From NCBI GenBank assembly GCA_023443515.1, contig JAEZUC010000176.1, positions 24,560-88,559 on the forward strand: a stretch of 64,000 nucleotides of DNA. Reading direction: 5' to 3'. Under the pieces are notes generated by a model that saw only the letters and a program-made list of their open reading frames with translations, was not told where the DNA came from and searched no databases. The stretch is from Bacillota bacterium. Lineage in GTDB: Bacteria; Bacillota; Clostridia; Acetivibrionales; DSM-1351. Shown here one piece after another: positions 37,488 to 47,132 of this stretch. Within the stretch, counting starts at the first letter, position 1; every line of letters starts with the position of its first letter. Made by a program: the position numbers and the translations under genes.

Positions 37488-38474
37488 GTGGGTGATATAC
37501 TTTCTCAAAATGAGATTGATGAGCTGCTAAAGGCTTTGACAACAGGTGATATAGATGTTCAGCAGATTCAATCAACAAAAACCGAAAAGAAAGTTAAAAT
37601 TCATGACTTTAAGAAACCGCCTAAGTTTGCAAATGATCATAAAAGAACATTGCAATTTATCAATGAAAACTATGCGCGACTTGTTCAGTCGTTTTTATCG
37701 GGATATTTAAGATCATTGGTACAGGTAGATGTTTTATCGGTGGATGCACTACAGTATAGTGAATTCAGTAACTCTCTGGCAAACCCAATAATTCTTGGGA
37801 TAGTTGATTTTACGCCATTAAACGGTTCTGTTATATTTGAAATGGATCCAAGCATAGCATATGCCCTGATTGACAGGATTCTTGGGGGCAGGGGTGCGTC
37901 AATGGAACGTGTGCGTTCATTTACGGAAATTGAATTGGCTATCATCGAAAGGATTATTATACAGATACTCAATTTAATGAGAGAGCCTTGGGAAAGTATA
38001 ATTGCAATAAAGCCAAGACTAGAAAAAATTGAGACAAACGCACAGTTTGCACAGATAATACATCCAAACGAAATGGTTGCTTTGATTACATTGAATGTGG
38101 TTGTTGGCGAAGTTAAGGGCATGATTAATATTTGTATTCCGCATATGACAGTTGAACCTATAATGCCTAAACTCAGTACAAAACTTTGGTTTACAAATGT
38201 TGAAAATGAGAAGGTTGAACACAATAAATCCGATATTGAGTTTAAGATTGAACATACGTATGTTCCGGTCAGGGCAGTATTAGGAAGGACTTCCATAAGC
38301 ATAAGCGAGTTTCTTGATTTGCAGGGAGGAGATGTTTTGCCTCTTGATACAAATGTTAATGGAGACCTTGAAATATTGGTAGGTGATTTACCTAAGTTTA
38401 ATGCTAAACCAGGTGTAAAAAAGAATAAAGTGGCAGTTAAAATTACTGAAGTTCTTAGAAGGGAGGAAGATTAA
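37488..38474 (+). CDS. fliM: Flagellar motor switch protein FliM
   Basis: A 328-residue protein with the N-terminal CheY-P-binding motif (ILSQNEIDELLKAL), the middle CheC-like domain (LGGRGASMERVRSFTEIELA) and a C-terminal FliN-like domain. The start is GTG after GGGGG. The stop overlaps the fliY start by 1 bp. Confidence 0.95.
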   Translation: MGDILSQNEIDELLKALTTGDIDVQQIQSTKTEKKVKIHDFKKPPKFANDHKRTLQFINENYARLVQSFLSGYLRSLVQVDVLSVDALQYSEFSNSLANPIILGIVDFTPLNGSVIFEMDPSIAYALIDRILGGRGASMERVRSFTEIELAIIERIIIQILNLMREPWESIIAIKPRLEKIETNAQFAQIIHPNEMVALITLNVVVGEVKGMINICIPHMTVEPIMPKLSTKLWFTNVENEKVEHNKSDIEFKIEHTYVPVRAVLGRTSISISEFLDLQGGDVLPLDTNVNGDLEILVGDLPKFNAKPGVKKNKVAVKITEVLRREED

Positions 38475-39673
38475 TGGGAGATATGCTCACACAAGCAGAA
38501 ATAGATGCACTATTGAATGGTACTTCCTCTTCAGAAGAACCAGACGACGCAACAGGCAACAATAGTACAACTCAGGCATTAACATCACAGGAAATTGATG
38601 CACTGGGTGAAATTGGAAATATAAGCATGGGTACTTCTGCAACGACTTTATTTACTTTATTATCCCAGAAGGTAACAATAACTACTCCTAATGTAACATT
38701 ATCTACTTGGGAGGAGTTATCCAAGAGCTATTCTTCTCAGTACGTTGCTGTAAAAGTAGAATATACAGACGGATTGATTGGCTCTAATCTTTTAATCTTA
38801 AAGCAGGATGATGTTAAGATCATTACTGATTTAATGATGGGAGGAGAAGGTGTCAAAATAGATGGCGATCTGACCGATCTTCATTTAAGTGCAATCAGTG
38901 AAGCCATGAATCAAATGATCGGGTCCTCAGCTACATCTATGTCATCCATGTTTTCCAAGAGGATTGACATATCACCGCCAACGGCTTATACTGTAAGTTT
39001 TGACAGCAGCGATCCATATGGCGAATTTAAGCCGGATGAGCAGTTGGTTAAAATAGCATTTAAAATGGTTGTTGGAAACTTGATTGATAGTGAAATAATG
39101 CAGTTGCTTCCAATTAAGTTTGCCAAGGAACTTGTATCATCTTTGTTGAATTCTACCCAAGTTAAGCAGGAAGCGATAAAAGTTGAACCGCCACAAGCGC
39201 CTGTTCCGTCACAGCCGGCTCCTTCGTTCAGTAATCAGAATTCATACATCGAGCCACCTGTACAGCCGGTAATGCAACCGCAAATGTCACAGCCGATGAT
39301 GCAGCAATCTATGCCGAACTTTTGTTATGATGGAGGCTATCAGGAACCACAGAGACAAAGGTCTCCTGTAAATATTCAGCCTGCACAATTTCAGGCTTTT
39401 GATGATGGGCTTTCAGCAACAGAGAAAAAGAACATAAGTCTTATTATGGACTTGCCTCTGCAAGTAACAGTTGAACTGGGAAGAACTCAAAAATTAATAA
39501 AGGATATACTTGAGTTTGGTTCAGGCTCAGTAATTGAGCTTGATAAACTGGCAGGTGAACCGGTGGACATATTAGTCAACGGAAAAGCTATTGCCAAGGG
39601 AGAAGTTGTTGTTATTGATGAAAGCTTTGGTGTAAGGATTACAGATATAATTCATCCATCAAAACGATTATAG
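38474..39673 (+). CDS. fliY: Flagellar switch phosphatase FliY
   Basis: A 399-residue protein combining an N-terminal CheY-P-binding motif like that of FliM (LTQAEIDALLNG), a CheC-type phosphatase domain with the site EIGNISMGTSAT and a second site EAMNQMIGSS, a Pro/Gln/Met-rich linker (about 235-305), and a FliN domain (about 315-395). It removes phosphate from CheY at the C-ring. Confidence 0.95.
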   Translation: MGDMLTQAEIDALLNGTSSSEEPDDATGNNSTTQALTSQEIDALGEIGNISMGTSATTLFTLLSQKVTITTPNVTLSTWEELSKSYSSQYVAVKVEYTDGLIGSNLLILKQDDVKIITDLMMGGEGVKIDGDLTDLHLSAISEAMNQMIGSSATSMSSMFSKRIDISPPTAYTVSFDSSDPYGEFKPDEQLVKIAFKMVVGNLIDSEIMQLLPIKFAKELVSSLLNSTQVKQEAIKVEPPQAPVPSQPAPSFSNQNSYIEPPVQPVMQPQMSQPMMQQSMPNFCYDGGYQEPQRQRSPVNIQPAQFQAFDDGLSATEKKNISLIMDLPLQVTVELGRTQKLIKDILEFGSGSVIELDKLAGEPVDILVNGKAIAKGEVVVIDESFGVRITDIIHPSKRL

Positions 39674-39709
39674 TTATAAAATCAACGAATTGTTAAGGAG
39701 AGATAAGCT

Positions 39710-40072
39710 ATGGGGAAGAGTATTTTAATTGTTGACGATGCTGCATTTATGAGGATGATGATCAAAGATATTTTATCAAAAAACGGATATGAAATAGCTG
39801 CTGATGTTGACAATGGGTTAAAAGCAATCGAAAAATATAAGGAACTTACTCCTGATTTAGTAATAATGGATATCACTATGCCTGAAATGGATGGTGTAAC
39901 AGCAGTTAGAGAGATTAAGAAAATACATAATGATGCTAAGATTATCATGTGCTCAGCTATGGGACAGCAGGCTATGGTTATTGAGTCAATTCAAGCAGGC
40001 GCAAGAGATTTTATAGTTAAGCCATTCCAAGCAGATCGTGTTGTAGAAGCAGTAAAGAAAGTTATTGGCTAA
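39710..40072 (+). CDS. cheY: Chemotaxis response regulator CheY
   Basis: A 120-residue single receiver domain with acid pocket DD (9-10), phosphorylated Asp54 (IMDITMP), Thr/Ser switch SAMG and Lys near 104 (IVKPF). It links CheA to FliM/FliY. GGAG precedes the ATG. Confidence 0.96.
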   Translation: MGKSILIVDDAAFMRMMIKDILSKNGYEIAADVDNGLKAIEKYKELTPDLVIMDITMPEMDGVTAVREIKKIHNDAKIIMCSAMGQQAMVIESIQAGARDFIVKPFQADRVVEAVKKVIG

Positions 40073-40095
40073 TAAAAAACAGGCTTTGAATTGTG

Positions 40096-40180
40096 ATATC
40101 CTGCTGAGTGCTGAGAAAGTTGTATGTTTAAGAAATTTGTTTCTATTGTCATACATCTTTTACTGATAACAGCAGGATAT
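40096..40180 (+). repeat. Nested inverted repeats between cheY and fliO
   Basis: Perfect 11-base outer arms ATATCCTGCTG (40096-40106) and CAGCAGGATAT (40170-40180) enclose a second pair, TGTATG (40121-40126) and CATACA (40150-40155). As RNA this would be an 85-nt structured element. No T-run follows. Confidence 0.75.
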
Positions 40181-40234
40181 TTTGTAATGGATAGGTTAGA
40201 GGGCTTAAGCTGTAATATTTACAACAGAAACTAG
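40124..40234 (+). CDS. Possible 36-residue membrane peptide
   Basis: An ATG-initiated frame of 36 codons (MFKKFVSIVIHLLLITAGYF start) would give a basic start, one hydrophobic helix and a short polar tail. The ribosome site is weak (GAGAAAG) and the frame lies inside the inverted-repeat element, so it may be chance. Confidence 0.25.
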   Translation: MFKKFVSIVIHLLLITAGYFVMDRLEGLSCNIYNRN

Positions 40235-40250
40235 AGGGGCTTAATGAATT

Positions 40251-40724
40251 ATGGAGAAGGTATTTACTGTTATACTGGCTTTTATAGTAGTTATGGTTCT
40301 ATTGCTACTGACTACAAGGTATCTGGCCTATAAGTCCAAGAAAATGCTTAAAGGGAACTACATGCAGATTATTGAGACCCTTAACCTTGGAACCAGTAAC
40401 AGGATTCATCTTATTAAAATCGATAAAGAGTTTTTTATTGTAGCAGCTTCAAATAAAAATGTTGAATTTTTATCAAAAGTAAGTATCAATGATTATCAGG
40501 AGCAAGAAATAAAAAATCCAATTTCAGAAGTTGTTGATTTTACAGCAATCCTGAAAAAATACACTAACGGGTTATCTTTTGGTTCAAAGGCTAAAGAGAA
40601 AGTTCCTGAGCCCTCACAAAATGAAAATGAAAATGATAATAATAATGTGGTATTCAGGAGTAATTTAGAAAAACTAAAAAACCTGTCTAATAGTATGAAT
40701 AATCATCGGAGCGAAAATGGATAA
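40251..40724 (+). CDS. fliO: Flagellar biosynthetic protein FliO/FliZ
   Basis: The 157-residue protein has an N-terminal membrane helix (about 4-22), then the FliO domain (MQIIETLNLGTSNRIHLIKI) and an Asn-rich tail. FliO helps assemble the FliP export gate. The position directly before fliP supports the call. The stop overlaps the fliP start. Confidence 0.85.
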   Translation: MEKVFTVILAFIVVMVLLLLTTRYLAYKSKKMLKGNYMQIIETLNLGTSNRIHLIKIDKEFFIVAASNKNVEFLSKVSINDYQEQEIKNPISEVVDFTAILKKYTNGLSFGSKAKEKVPEPSQNENENDNNNVVFRSNLEKLKNLSNSMNNHRSENG

Positions 40725-41517
40725 GAAGAGGAAATTAAAAAGGTTAATAGTATTTACGGGGATTTTGGTTATTGTCTTTTGCTTAATGGGCGGACAAGCT
40801 CTTGCGGAACCTACAGTATCTATTACAAAAGACGGTGTTAATATAGGGGCTTCCAGTGACCCTAAAGAGGTTTCTTCAAGTATACAGCTTTTAATAACAT
40901 TAACGGTTCTGGCAATTGCGCCCTCAATATTGATTATGATGACAGGCTTTACCAGAATAATAATAATTCTGTCCTTTTTGAGAAATGCTCTTGGAACACA
41001 GCAGATGCCGCCTAATCAGGTATTAATAGGCTTAGCCTTATTTATAACACTGTTTGTTATGAGTCCCGTATTGTCAGATATTAATGAAAATGCATTTCAG
41101 CCCTACACAAACGGGAAAATCACACAGCAGCAGGCTATAGACAAAAGCTCTCAAACCATTAAAACCTGGATGGTTAAGCAGATTTTCAGTAATAAAAGGG
41201 AAAAGGATTTAGAGTTATTTATGACTCTTGGAGGACAAAAGGACCCTGTAAAGGTTCAGGATGCATCAAAGCTTTCACTTACCATTGTTGCCCCTGCTTT
41301 TTTAATAAGTGAACTTACCGTAGCATTCAAATTTGGGTTTTTGATTTTCTTACCATTTTTAATAATTGATATGGTGGTGTCTAGTGCTTTGATGGCAATG
41401 GGTATGATGATGCTTCCTCCAATAATGATTTCTCTGCCTTTTAAAATATTGCTTTTTGTGCTGGTGGATGGATGGTCTATGCTTACTCAATCAATTATTA
41501 CTAGTTTTGCCCGGTGA
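40717..41517 (+). CDS. fliP: Flagellar export gate protein FliP
   Basis: A 266-residue protein with a cleavable signal sequence (about 1-30) and four membrane helices. It shows the FliP signature TGFTRIIIILSFLRNALGTQ, then QMPPNQVLIGLALF and FLIFLPFLIIDMVV. It forms the gate with FliQ and FliR. Confidence 0.96.
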   Translation: MDKKRKLKRLIVFTGILVIVFCLMGGQALAEPTVSITKDGVNIGASSDPKEVSSSIQLLITLTVLAIAPSILIMMTGFTRIIIILSFLRNALGTQQMPPNQVLIGLALFITLFVMSPVLSDINENAFQPYTNGKITQQQAIDKSSQTIKTWMVKQIFSNKREKDLELFMTLGGQKDPVKVQDASKLSLTIVAPAFLISELTVAFKFGFLIFLPFLIIDMVVSSALMAMGMMMLPPIMISLPFKILLFVLVDGWSMLTQSIITSFAR

Positions 41518-41592
41518 CGAGCCGGGGGGATAAAATTGGGTTACATATGAAGCGATAGTTTTACATCAGTGTATAAAAGGGGTGGATTCTCA

Positions 41593-41862
41593 ATGGACGA
41601 GAGCAGCATTATAAACATTGCGCAAGAAGCTTTAAAAGTAATATTGTATGTATCCGCACCTATTCTGGTAATTAGTATGGTTGTCGGTTTGGTAATAAGT
41701 ATTTTTCAGGCAACTACACAGATTCAAGAGCAGACTTTGACCTTTGTTCCGAAAATTTTATCGGTTGTGGCTGCAATTGCTCTTTTCGGTTCATGGATGC
41801 TTAGAGTTTTGATAGAATATACACAGAATATACTTATAAACATTAATCAGTTTATAAAGTAA
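41593..41862 (+). CDS. fliQ: Flagellar export gate protein FliQ
   Basis: An 89-residue protein with two membrane helices and the motif FQATTQIQEQTLTFVPK. ATG 41593 lies after AAAAGGGGTGG. The upstream in-frame extension is not conserved in type. Confidence 0.94.
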   Translation: MDESSIINIAQEALKVILYVSAPILVISMVVGLVISIFQATTQIQEQTLTFVPKILSVVAAIALFGSWMLRVLIEYTQNILININQFIK

Positions 41863-41879
41863 TTTGGGAGTTGAGGTCA

Positions 41880-42677
41880 TTGCAGATACCTTTTGGTATG
41901 TTGCTTAATAATGTAGAACTATTTCTGCTTATCTTTGTAAGGATGACAGGATTGTTTGTAACAGCTCCCATTTTTGGGAGAAGGAACATACCTGTATACT
42001 ATAAAGTTGGATTTTCCTTTATAACTGCTATTCTGGCTTCTAATGTTATAAGGGTTGATCATATAATTAATACTGATAATTTTTTAATATTTGCTTTATA
42101 TATATTGAAAGAATTTTTAGTAGGAATAATAATAGGATTTGTAGCATATGCGGTATTTACGTGTATATATCTTGCGGGACAGATTATTGATATGCAGATT
42201 GGGTTTGGAATGGTAAATGTGTTTGACCCAATGTCAAATATACAAATTCCTGTTACTGCAAACCTATATTTTATATTGGCAATGATTATTTTTTTGGTGA
42301 CTAATGGGCACCACATGCTGATTAAGGCATTATATGAGAGCTTTCAGATTGTTCCATTAGGAAGCGGGGTAATTGGCCCTCAGCTTACAGACGATGTAAT
42401 AGGCCTTATATCGGGAGTGTTCAGTATGGGTTTTAAAATAGCAGCTCCCGTAGTAGCAGCAATTTTTATTACAGATGTAGTTTTGGGAATTATATCAAAG
42501 ACCATACCCCAAATGAATGTATTTATACTTGGTATGCCATTGAAAATATTCTTAGGTATACTTATTGTTATGATAACAATACCTGCTTTTGTATATATAG
42601 TAACAGTTATTACAGATGACATGAATATACAGATATTCAAGTTCCTTAAGGATATGGGGAATTCCTTGAAAACATAA
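41880..42677 (+). CDS. fliR: Flagellar export gate protein FliR
   Basis: About 265 residues with five to six membrane helices and the family segments FVRMTGLFVTAPIFGRRNIP and GFGMVNVFDPMSNIQIP. TTG 41880 sits 4 bp after GAGGT and is preferred to TTG 41871. Confidence 0.94.
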   Translation: MQIPFGMLLNNVELFLLIFVRMTGLFVTAPIFGRRNIPVYYKVGFSFITAILASNVIRVDHIINTDNFLIFALYILKEFLVGIIIGFVAYAVFTCIYLAGQIIDMQIGFGMVNVFDPMSNIQIPVTANLYFILAMIIFLVTNGHHMLIKALYESFQIVPLGSGVIGPQLTDDVIGLISGVFSMGFKIAAPVVAAIFITDVVLGIISKTIPQMNVFILGMPLKIFLGILIVMITIPAFVYIVTVITDDMNIQIFKFLKDMGNSLKT

Positions 42678-42707
42678 ATATTTATTCGTCGCCAATTGGA
42701 GGGTGGA

Positions 42708-43853
42708 ATGAGAAACCCCATAACAAACAATATATTTGAAGCGGATTGTAGTTTAAACTTAAATTATCAGCTTTTTGCATCCGGTGGTGCAGAGGATAAA
42801 ACCGAAAAAGCGACTCCAAAGAAGAAAAGTGATGCAAGGAAAAAGGGTCAGGTATTTCAGAGCAGAGAAGTGTCAGCATCGCTGATCCTAATTGTAACAG
42901 TTGTTGCAGTTAGGATATTCGGGGGCACAATTTACTCACAGATTACACATTATTTAAAAAAGACATTTGATGATTACCTTACAGTTAAGGACGCAATAGA
43001 TTTTAATATACTTGCAAATTTATTTATTGATGTTTTAATAGTTCTGGCAAAAACGGTACTTCCTTTGCTTTTAGTGGCTTACCTTACGGCTCTGATTGTA
43101 AATTATGCACAGGTCGGGATACTGTTTACTATGGAAACCTTGAAAATCAAGGGAGATAGGATAAACCCGTTAAGTGGCTTTAAAAGGATTTTTTCTTTAA
43201 GGTCGGTAGTAGAACTGATAAAGTCAATTATTAAGATAATTATTGTGAGTTGGGTGGCGTACTCATATCTCAAATCAAAAACAGAACAGGTTTTAACCCT
43301 GATTGATACTGATTTGATGAATGTATTGATATTTATAACTGATGCAGCGTTCACAGTAGCTTTAAGAATTTGTATGGCTATGGTCATTCTAGGATTTGCC
43401 GATTATCTGTATCAAAGATATGACTATGAAAAGAATCTAAAAATGACTAAACAGGAAGTAAAAGAAGAATATAAACAGATGGAAGGAAATCCTGAAATTA
43501 AATCCAAAATCAAGCAGAAGCAGCGTCAGATGTCGTTGAAAAGAATGATGCAGGATATTCCCACGGCTGATGTGGTTATAACAAATCCCACACACTTTGC
43601 CGTAGCTTTAAAGTATGATTCGGAAAAGGCGGTTGCACCATTTGTAGTTGCGAAGGGGCAGGATTATATAGCACTCAGAATAAAACAAATTGCAACTGAT
43701 AACAAGGTACAGATTGTTGAAAACAAGCCATTAGCCAGAACATTGTACAGTACAGTAGACATCGGACAGGCTATTCCGCCGGAGCTATACCAAGCCGTTG
43801 CTGAAATACTTGCGTTTGTATTCAACTTGAAAAACGGTGGTAAGGCAGGATAG
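42708..43853 (+). CDS. flhB: Flagellar export specificity switch FlhB
   Basis: About 381 residues: AEDKTEKATPKKKSDARKKG at the N-terminus, four membrane helices, and a cytoplasmic domain with the self-cleaving NPTH motif (VITNPTHFAVALKY). About 25 residues precede the conserved start of the family. ATG 42708 follows GGAGGGTGG. Confidence 0.95.
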   Translation: MRNPITNNIFEADCSLNLNYQLFASGGAEDKTEKATPKKKSDARKKGQVFQSREVSASLILIVTVVAVRIFGGTIYSQITHYLKKTFDDYLTVKDAIDFNILANLFIDVLIVLAKTVLPLLLVAYLTALIVNYAQVGILFTMETLKIKGDRINPLSGFKRIFSLRSVVELIKSIIKIIIVSWVAYSYLKSKTEQVLTLIDTDLMNVLIFITDAAFTVALRICMAMVILGFADYLYQRYDYEKNLKMTKQEVKEEYKQMEGNPEIKSKIKQKQRQMSLKRMMQDIPTADVVITNPTHFAVALKYDSEKAVAPFVVAKGQDYIALRIKQIATDNKVQIVENKPLARTLYSTVDIGQAIPPELYQAVAEILAFVFNLKNGGKAG

Positions 43854-43888
43854 CAACAAAGTTTTACTTATGAAAAGGGGGACAAAAA

Positions 43889-45913
43889 GTGGCAAAAATT
43901 AACAATTTTTTTGTACCATTAATTGTTGTACTTGCAATTTTAAATCTGATTTTGCCAATACCTACAGGTGTGTTGGACTTTTTGCTTGCAGTAAATATAA
44001 TTCTTGCAGCTGTAATTATGCTCAATACAATATATCTCAAAACTGCACTTGATCTTTCTGTGTTCCCAACGTTGATAGTTGTTACAACTATATTCCGTCT
44101 ATCTCTTAATGTTACGGCAACAAAACTTATCCTGGCGAAAGGTGAAGCAGGCCATGTTATCAAAGGCTTCGGGCAATTCGTAGGGGGAAATAATCTAGTC
44201 GTTGGTTTTGTTATATTCTTTATAATTATGATTGTTAACTTTCTGGTAATTACAAAAGGTTCCGAAAGAGTTGCAGAAGTTGCAGCAAGATTTACATTGG
44301 ATGCCATGCCCGGTAAACAGATGGCTATAGATGCCGATTTGAATACAGGACTTATAAATGATGCAGAAGCAAAAGAACGCAGAAGAAAGATTCAAAGAGA
44401 AGCAGACTTTTACGGTTCTATGGATGGTGCCAGTAAATTCGTAAAAAATGATGCTATTGCGGGTATTATTATTACATTAATAAACATCGCAGGTGGTATC
44501 ATCATAGGGGTTGTTATGCTTGATAAGGACTTTGGTGATGCCTTACAAACATATACAATTCTCACTATAGGTGATGGCTTGGTAAGCCAGTTGCCCGCGC
44601 TTATGCTGTCTACAGCTACAAGCTTTATTGTTACACGTGCAGGTGCAGATTCTGATCTTAACAAGGATGTAGTAAAACAGTTATTCTATAATCCCAAAGT
44701 TCTCATTATTTCGGCTGTTTTCAGCGTGGGTATGGCGCCGTTTTTAACCCCCGTACCTTTTCTCATTCTTGCTGCAGCCCTACTTTTAGTAGCTTATAAA
44801 ATTAAACAACTTCAACAAGAAGCTGACAAGGATGAAGAAGTACAGATTCAGGAAAGTGAAGTTGAGGAAATCAGAAAACCTGAGAATGTTGTCAGCCTTC
44901 TTCAAGTTGACCCTATAGAACTTGAGTTTGGTTACGGTATTATTCCTCTGGCAGATGTAAATCAGGGAGGAGACCTTCTGGACAGAGTTGTTTTAATCAG
45001 AAGGCAACTGGCACTTGAACTTGGTATGATTGTACCTGTTATCAGATTAAGAGATAACATTCAGATAGGACCAAATGAATATATTATAAAAATTAAGGGT
45101 ACTCAGGTGGCAAAAGGCGAACTGTTGTTTGACTATTTCCTTGCAATGAATTCAGGAGATGTTGACGAAGAACTTGAGGGTATAAAAACTATAGAGCCGG
45201 CATTTGGATTGCCTGCCATATGGATTCAGGAAAACCAGAGGGACAAAGCAGAAATGCTTGGATACACCGTTGTTGATCCTCCTTCTATTATAGCAACACA
45301 TCTTACCGAGGTTATAAAGAAACATTCATTTGAATTGCTTGGAAGACAGGAAGTTCAGGCATTGGTGGACAATATCAAGCAGTCATACCCGGCTATTGTG
45401 GATGAACTGGTTCCTAAGATTATGAGTATAGGTGAGATACAGAAGGTTCTTGCAAACCTGTTAAAAGAAAATGTAACTATAAGGGATATGGTTACTATTA
45501 TGGAAACGTTGGCGGATTATGCTCCTGCCACCCATGATGTTGATATGCTGACGGAATATGTACGTCAGGCTTTAGGAAGGTCTATATCACAGAAATTCCT
45601 TAACGGAAATACAAATGTAATTACACTTGACCCAAAGGTAGAACAAATGATATTGGATTCAATACAAAAAACGGAGTTTGGCTCATACCTTGCTCTTGAT
45701 CCTGCTGTTTCCAATACAATAATAAACAGTGTTTCTAAAAACGTTCAAAGATTAATACAGCTGGGAAGCCAACCTATTATACTGGCATCTCCAGTTGTAA
45801 GACTATATTTTAAACGCATGACAGAAAATGTAATTCCGGGTTTGGTGGTTTTATCTTATAATGAAGTTGATTCCGGGGTAGAAATACAATCAGTGGGAAC
45901 TGTCAGTGTTTAA
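43889..45913 (+). CDS. flhA: Flagellar export apparatus protein FlhA
   Basis: A 674-residue protein with eight N-terminal membrane helices, the FHIPEP region (TIFRLSLNVTATKLILA, then RFTLDAMPGKQMAIDADL) and a large cytoplasmic docking domain. The start is GTG 43889 after AAAAGGGGG. Confidence 0.97.
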   Translation: MAKINNFFVPLIVVLAILNLILPIPTGVLDFLLAVNIILAAVIMLNTIYLKTALDLSVFPTLIVVTTIFRLSLNVTATKLILAKGEAGHVIKGFGQFVGGNNLVVGFVIFFIIMIVNFLVITKGSERVAEVAARFTLDAMPGKQMAIDADLNTGLINDAEAKERRRKIQREADFYGSMDGASKFVKNDAIAGIIITLINIAGGIIIGVVMLDKDFGDALQTYTILTIGDGLVSQLPALMLSTATSFIVTRAGADSDLNKDVVKQLFYNPKVLIISAVFSVGMAPFLTPVPFLILAAALLLVAYKIKQLQQEADKDEEVQIQESEVEEIRKPENVVSLLQVDPIELEFGYGIIPLADVNQGGDLLDRVVLIRRQLALELGMIVPVIRLRDNIQIGPNEYIIKIKGTQVAKGELLFDYFLAMNSGDVDEELEGIKTIEPAFGLPAIWIQENQRDKAEMLGYTVVDPPSIIATHLTEVIKKHSFELLGRQEVQALVDNIKQSYPAIVDELVPKIMSIGEIQKVLANLLKENVTIRDMVTIMETLADYAPATHDVDMLTEYVRQALGRSISQKFLNGNTNVITLDPKVEQMILDSIQKTEFGSYLALDPAVSNTIINSVSKNVQRLIQLGSQPIILASPVVRLYFKRMTENVIPGLVVLSYNEVDSGVEIQSVGTVSV

Positions 45914-45961
45914 TGAAGATTAAATATGATAATCTATTGCAAACAAATACGGAGGTAACGT

Positions 45962-47131
45962 ATGAAAATAAAGCGATATATGGGCAAAAATACACAGGAA
46001 GCATTGCTGAAAGTCAAAATGGATTTGGGTAATGATGCGATTATATTGAGTACAAAAAAAGTAAGGCAAAAAGGTTTTAAAAAGTACTTTACCAGTCCTA
46101 TGATGGAGGTAATGGCTGCAATAGATGATGATTCGGGGAGAACGTCCAAAAAGGAGTTAATAAAACCTGATAATTCCTTAGCAAACGATGTAAGTCCCAA
46201 AAATATACTGTCACAAAAAGAGGAAAAAATAACTCAGTTAGAGAATAAAGTAACTAAAATAGAGACTTTGTTGGATCGTATATTGGACATTATAAAACCG
46301 GAAAACAAAGCTGCAGAAGTTGTTAAAAGTGATGAGACTGCACAAATGTCACAGGTTTTTCAATTATTATACAATAACCTGCTGAAAAATGAAGTAGACC
46401 AGGATATTGCTCAGAAGATCATAGAAAAAGTCGCTGAGAAGAGTGATGCAAGAAGTATTAATGATGCATCAGTAGTTATGTTATCTGTTATATCTTCAAT
46501 ACTGGGGAAAGCAGAGCCTATCAATTTCAGACAGGATGGCAAGCCGACGGTAATACTTTTCGTAGGCCCTACAGGGGTAGGAAAAACAACAACACTTGCT
46601 AAACTTGCTGCTTCATTTATGTTAACTAACAACAAAAACGTTGGTTTTATAACGGCCGATACCTACAGAATAGCCGCTGTTGATCAGCTCAAGACATATG
46701 CTGAGATACTTGGAATCCCCATATCAATAGCTTATTCAGTAGAGGAAATCAGCAGTCAGATACAGAATTATGGTGACAAAGACGTAGTACTTATAGATAC
46801 TGCTGGTTGTAGCTACAGGGATAAACAAAAATTTGAGGAATTACAAAAAATTATAGAAGTCTGCAATGCAGATGAAGTATTCCTTGTACTGAGTGCGACG
46901 GTAAGCTCTAAAAACTGCAGAGATATAATTAAAAATTACGGATTTATACAAAAATACAGACTTATCTTTACCAAGCTTGATGAAACACCTGTTTATGGTA
47001 GCATACTAAATACTAAGTGCTACTCGGATAAACCACTGGCGTATATAACTAATGGACAAAACGTACCTGATGATATAGAAGTGGTAAACACAGAAAAGAT
47101 ATCAAAAAATCTATTAGGGAGTTTAACATAG
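45962..47131 (+). CDS. flhF: Flagellar placement GTPase FlhF
   Basis: A 389-residue SRP-family GTPase: a basic N-terminus (MKIKRYMGKNTQEALLKVK), NG domain with G1 VGPTGVGKTTTLAKL, G3 DTAGCS (usually DTAGRS) and G4 TKLDETP. It sets flagellum number and position with FlhG. GGAGG lies 7 bp before the ATG. Confidence 0.95.
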   Translation: MKIKRYMGKNTQEALLKVKMDLGNDAIILSTKKVRQKGFKKYFTSPMMEVMAAIDDDSGRTSKKELIKPDNSLANDVSPKNILSQKEEKITQLENKVTKIETLLDRILDIIKPENKAAEVVKSDETAQMSQVFQLLYNNLLKNEVDQDIAQKIIEKVAEKSDARSINDASVVMLSVISSILGKAEPINFRQDGKPTVILFVGPTGVGKTTTLAKLAASFMLTNNKNVGFITADTYRIAAVDQLKTYAEILGIPISIAYSVEEISSQIQNYGDKDVVLIDTAGCSYRDKQKFEELQKIIEVCNADEVFLVLSATVSSKNCRDIIKNYGFIQKYRLIFTKLDETPVYGSILNTKCYSDKPLAYITNGQNVPDDIEVVNTEKISKNLLGSLT

Positions 47132-47132
47132 T

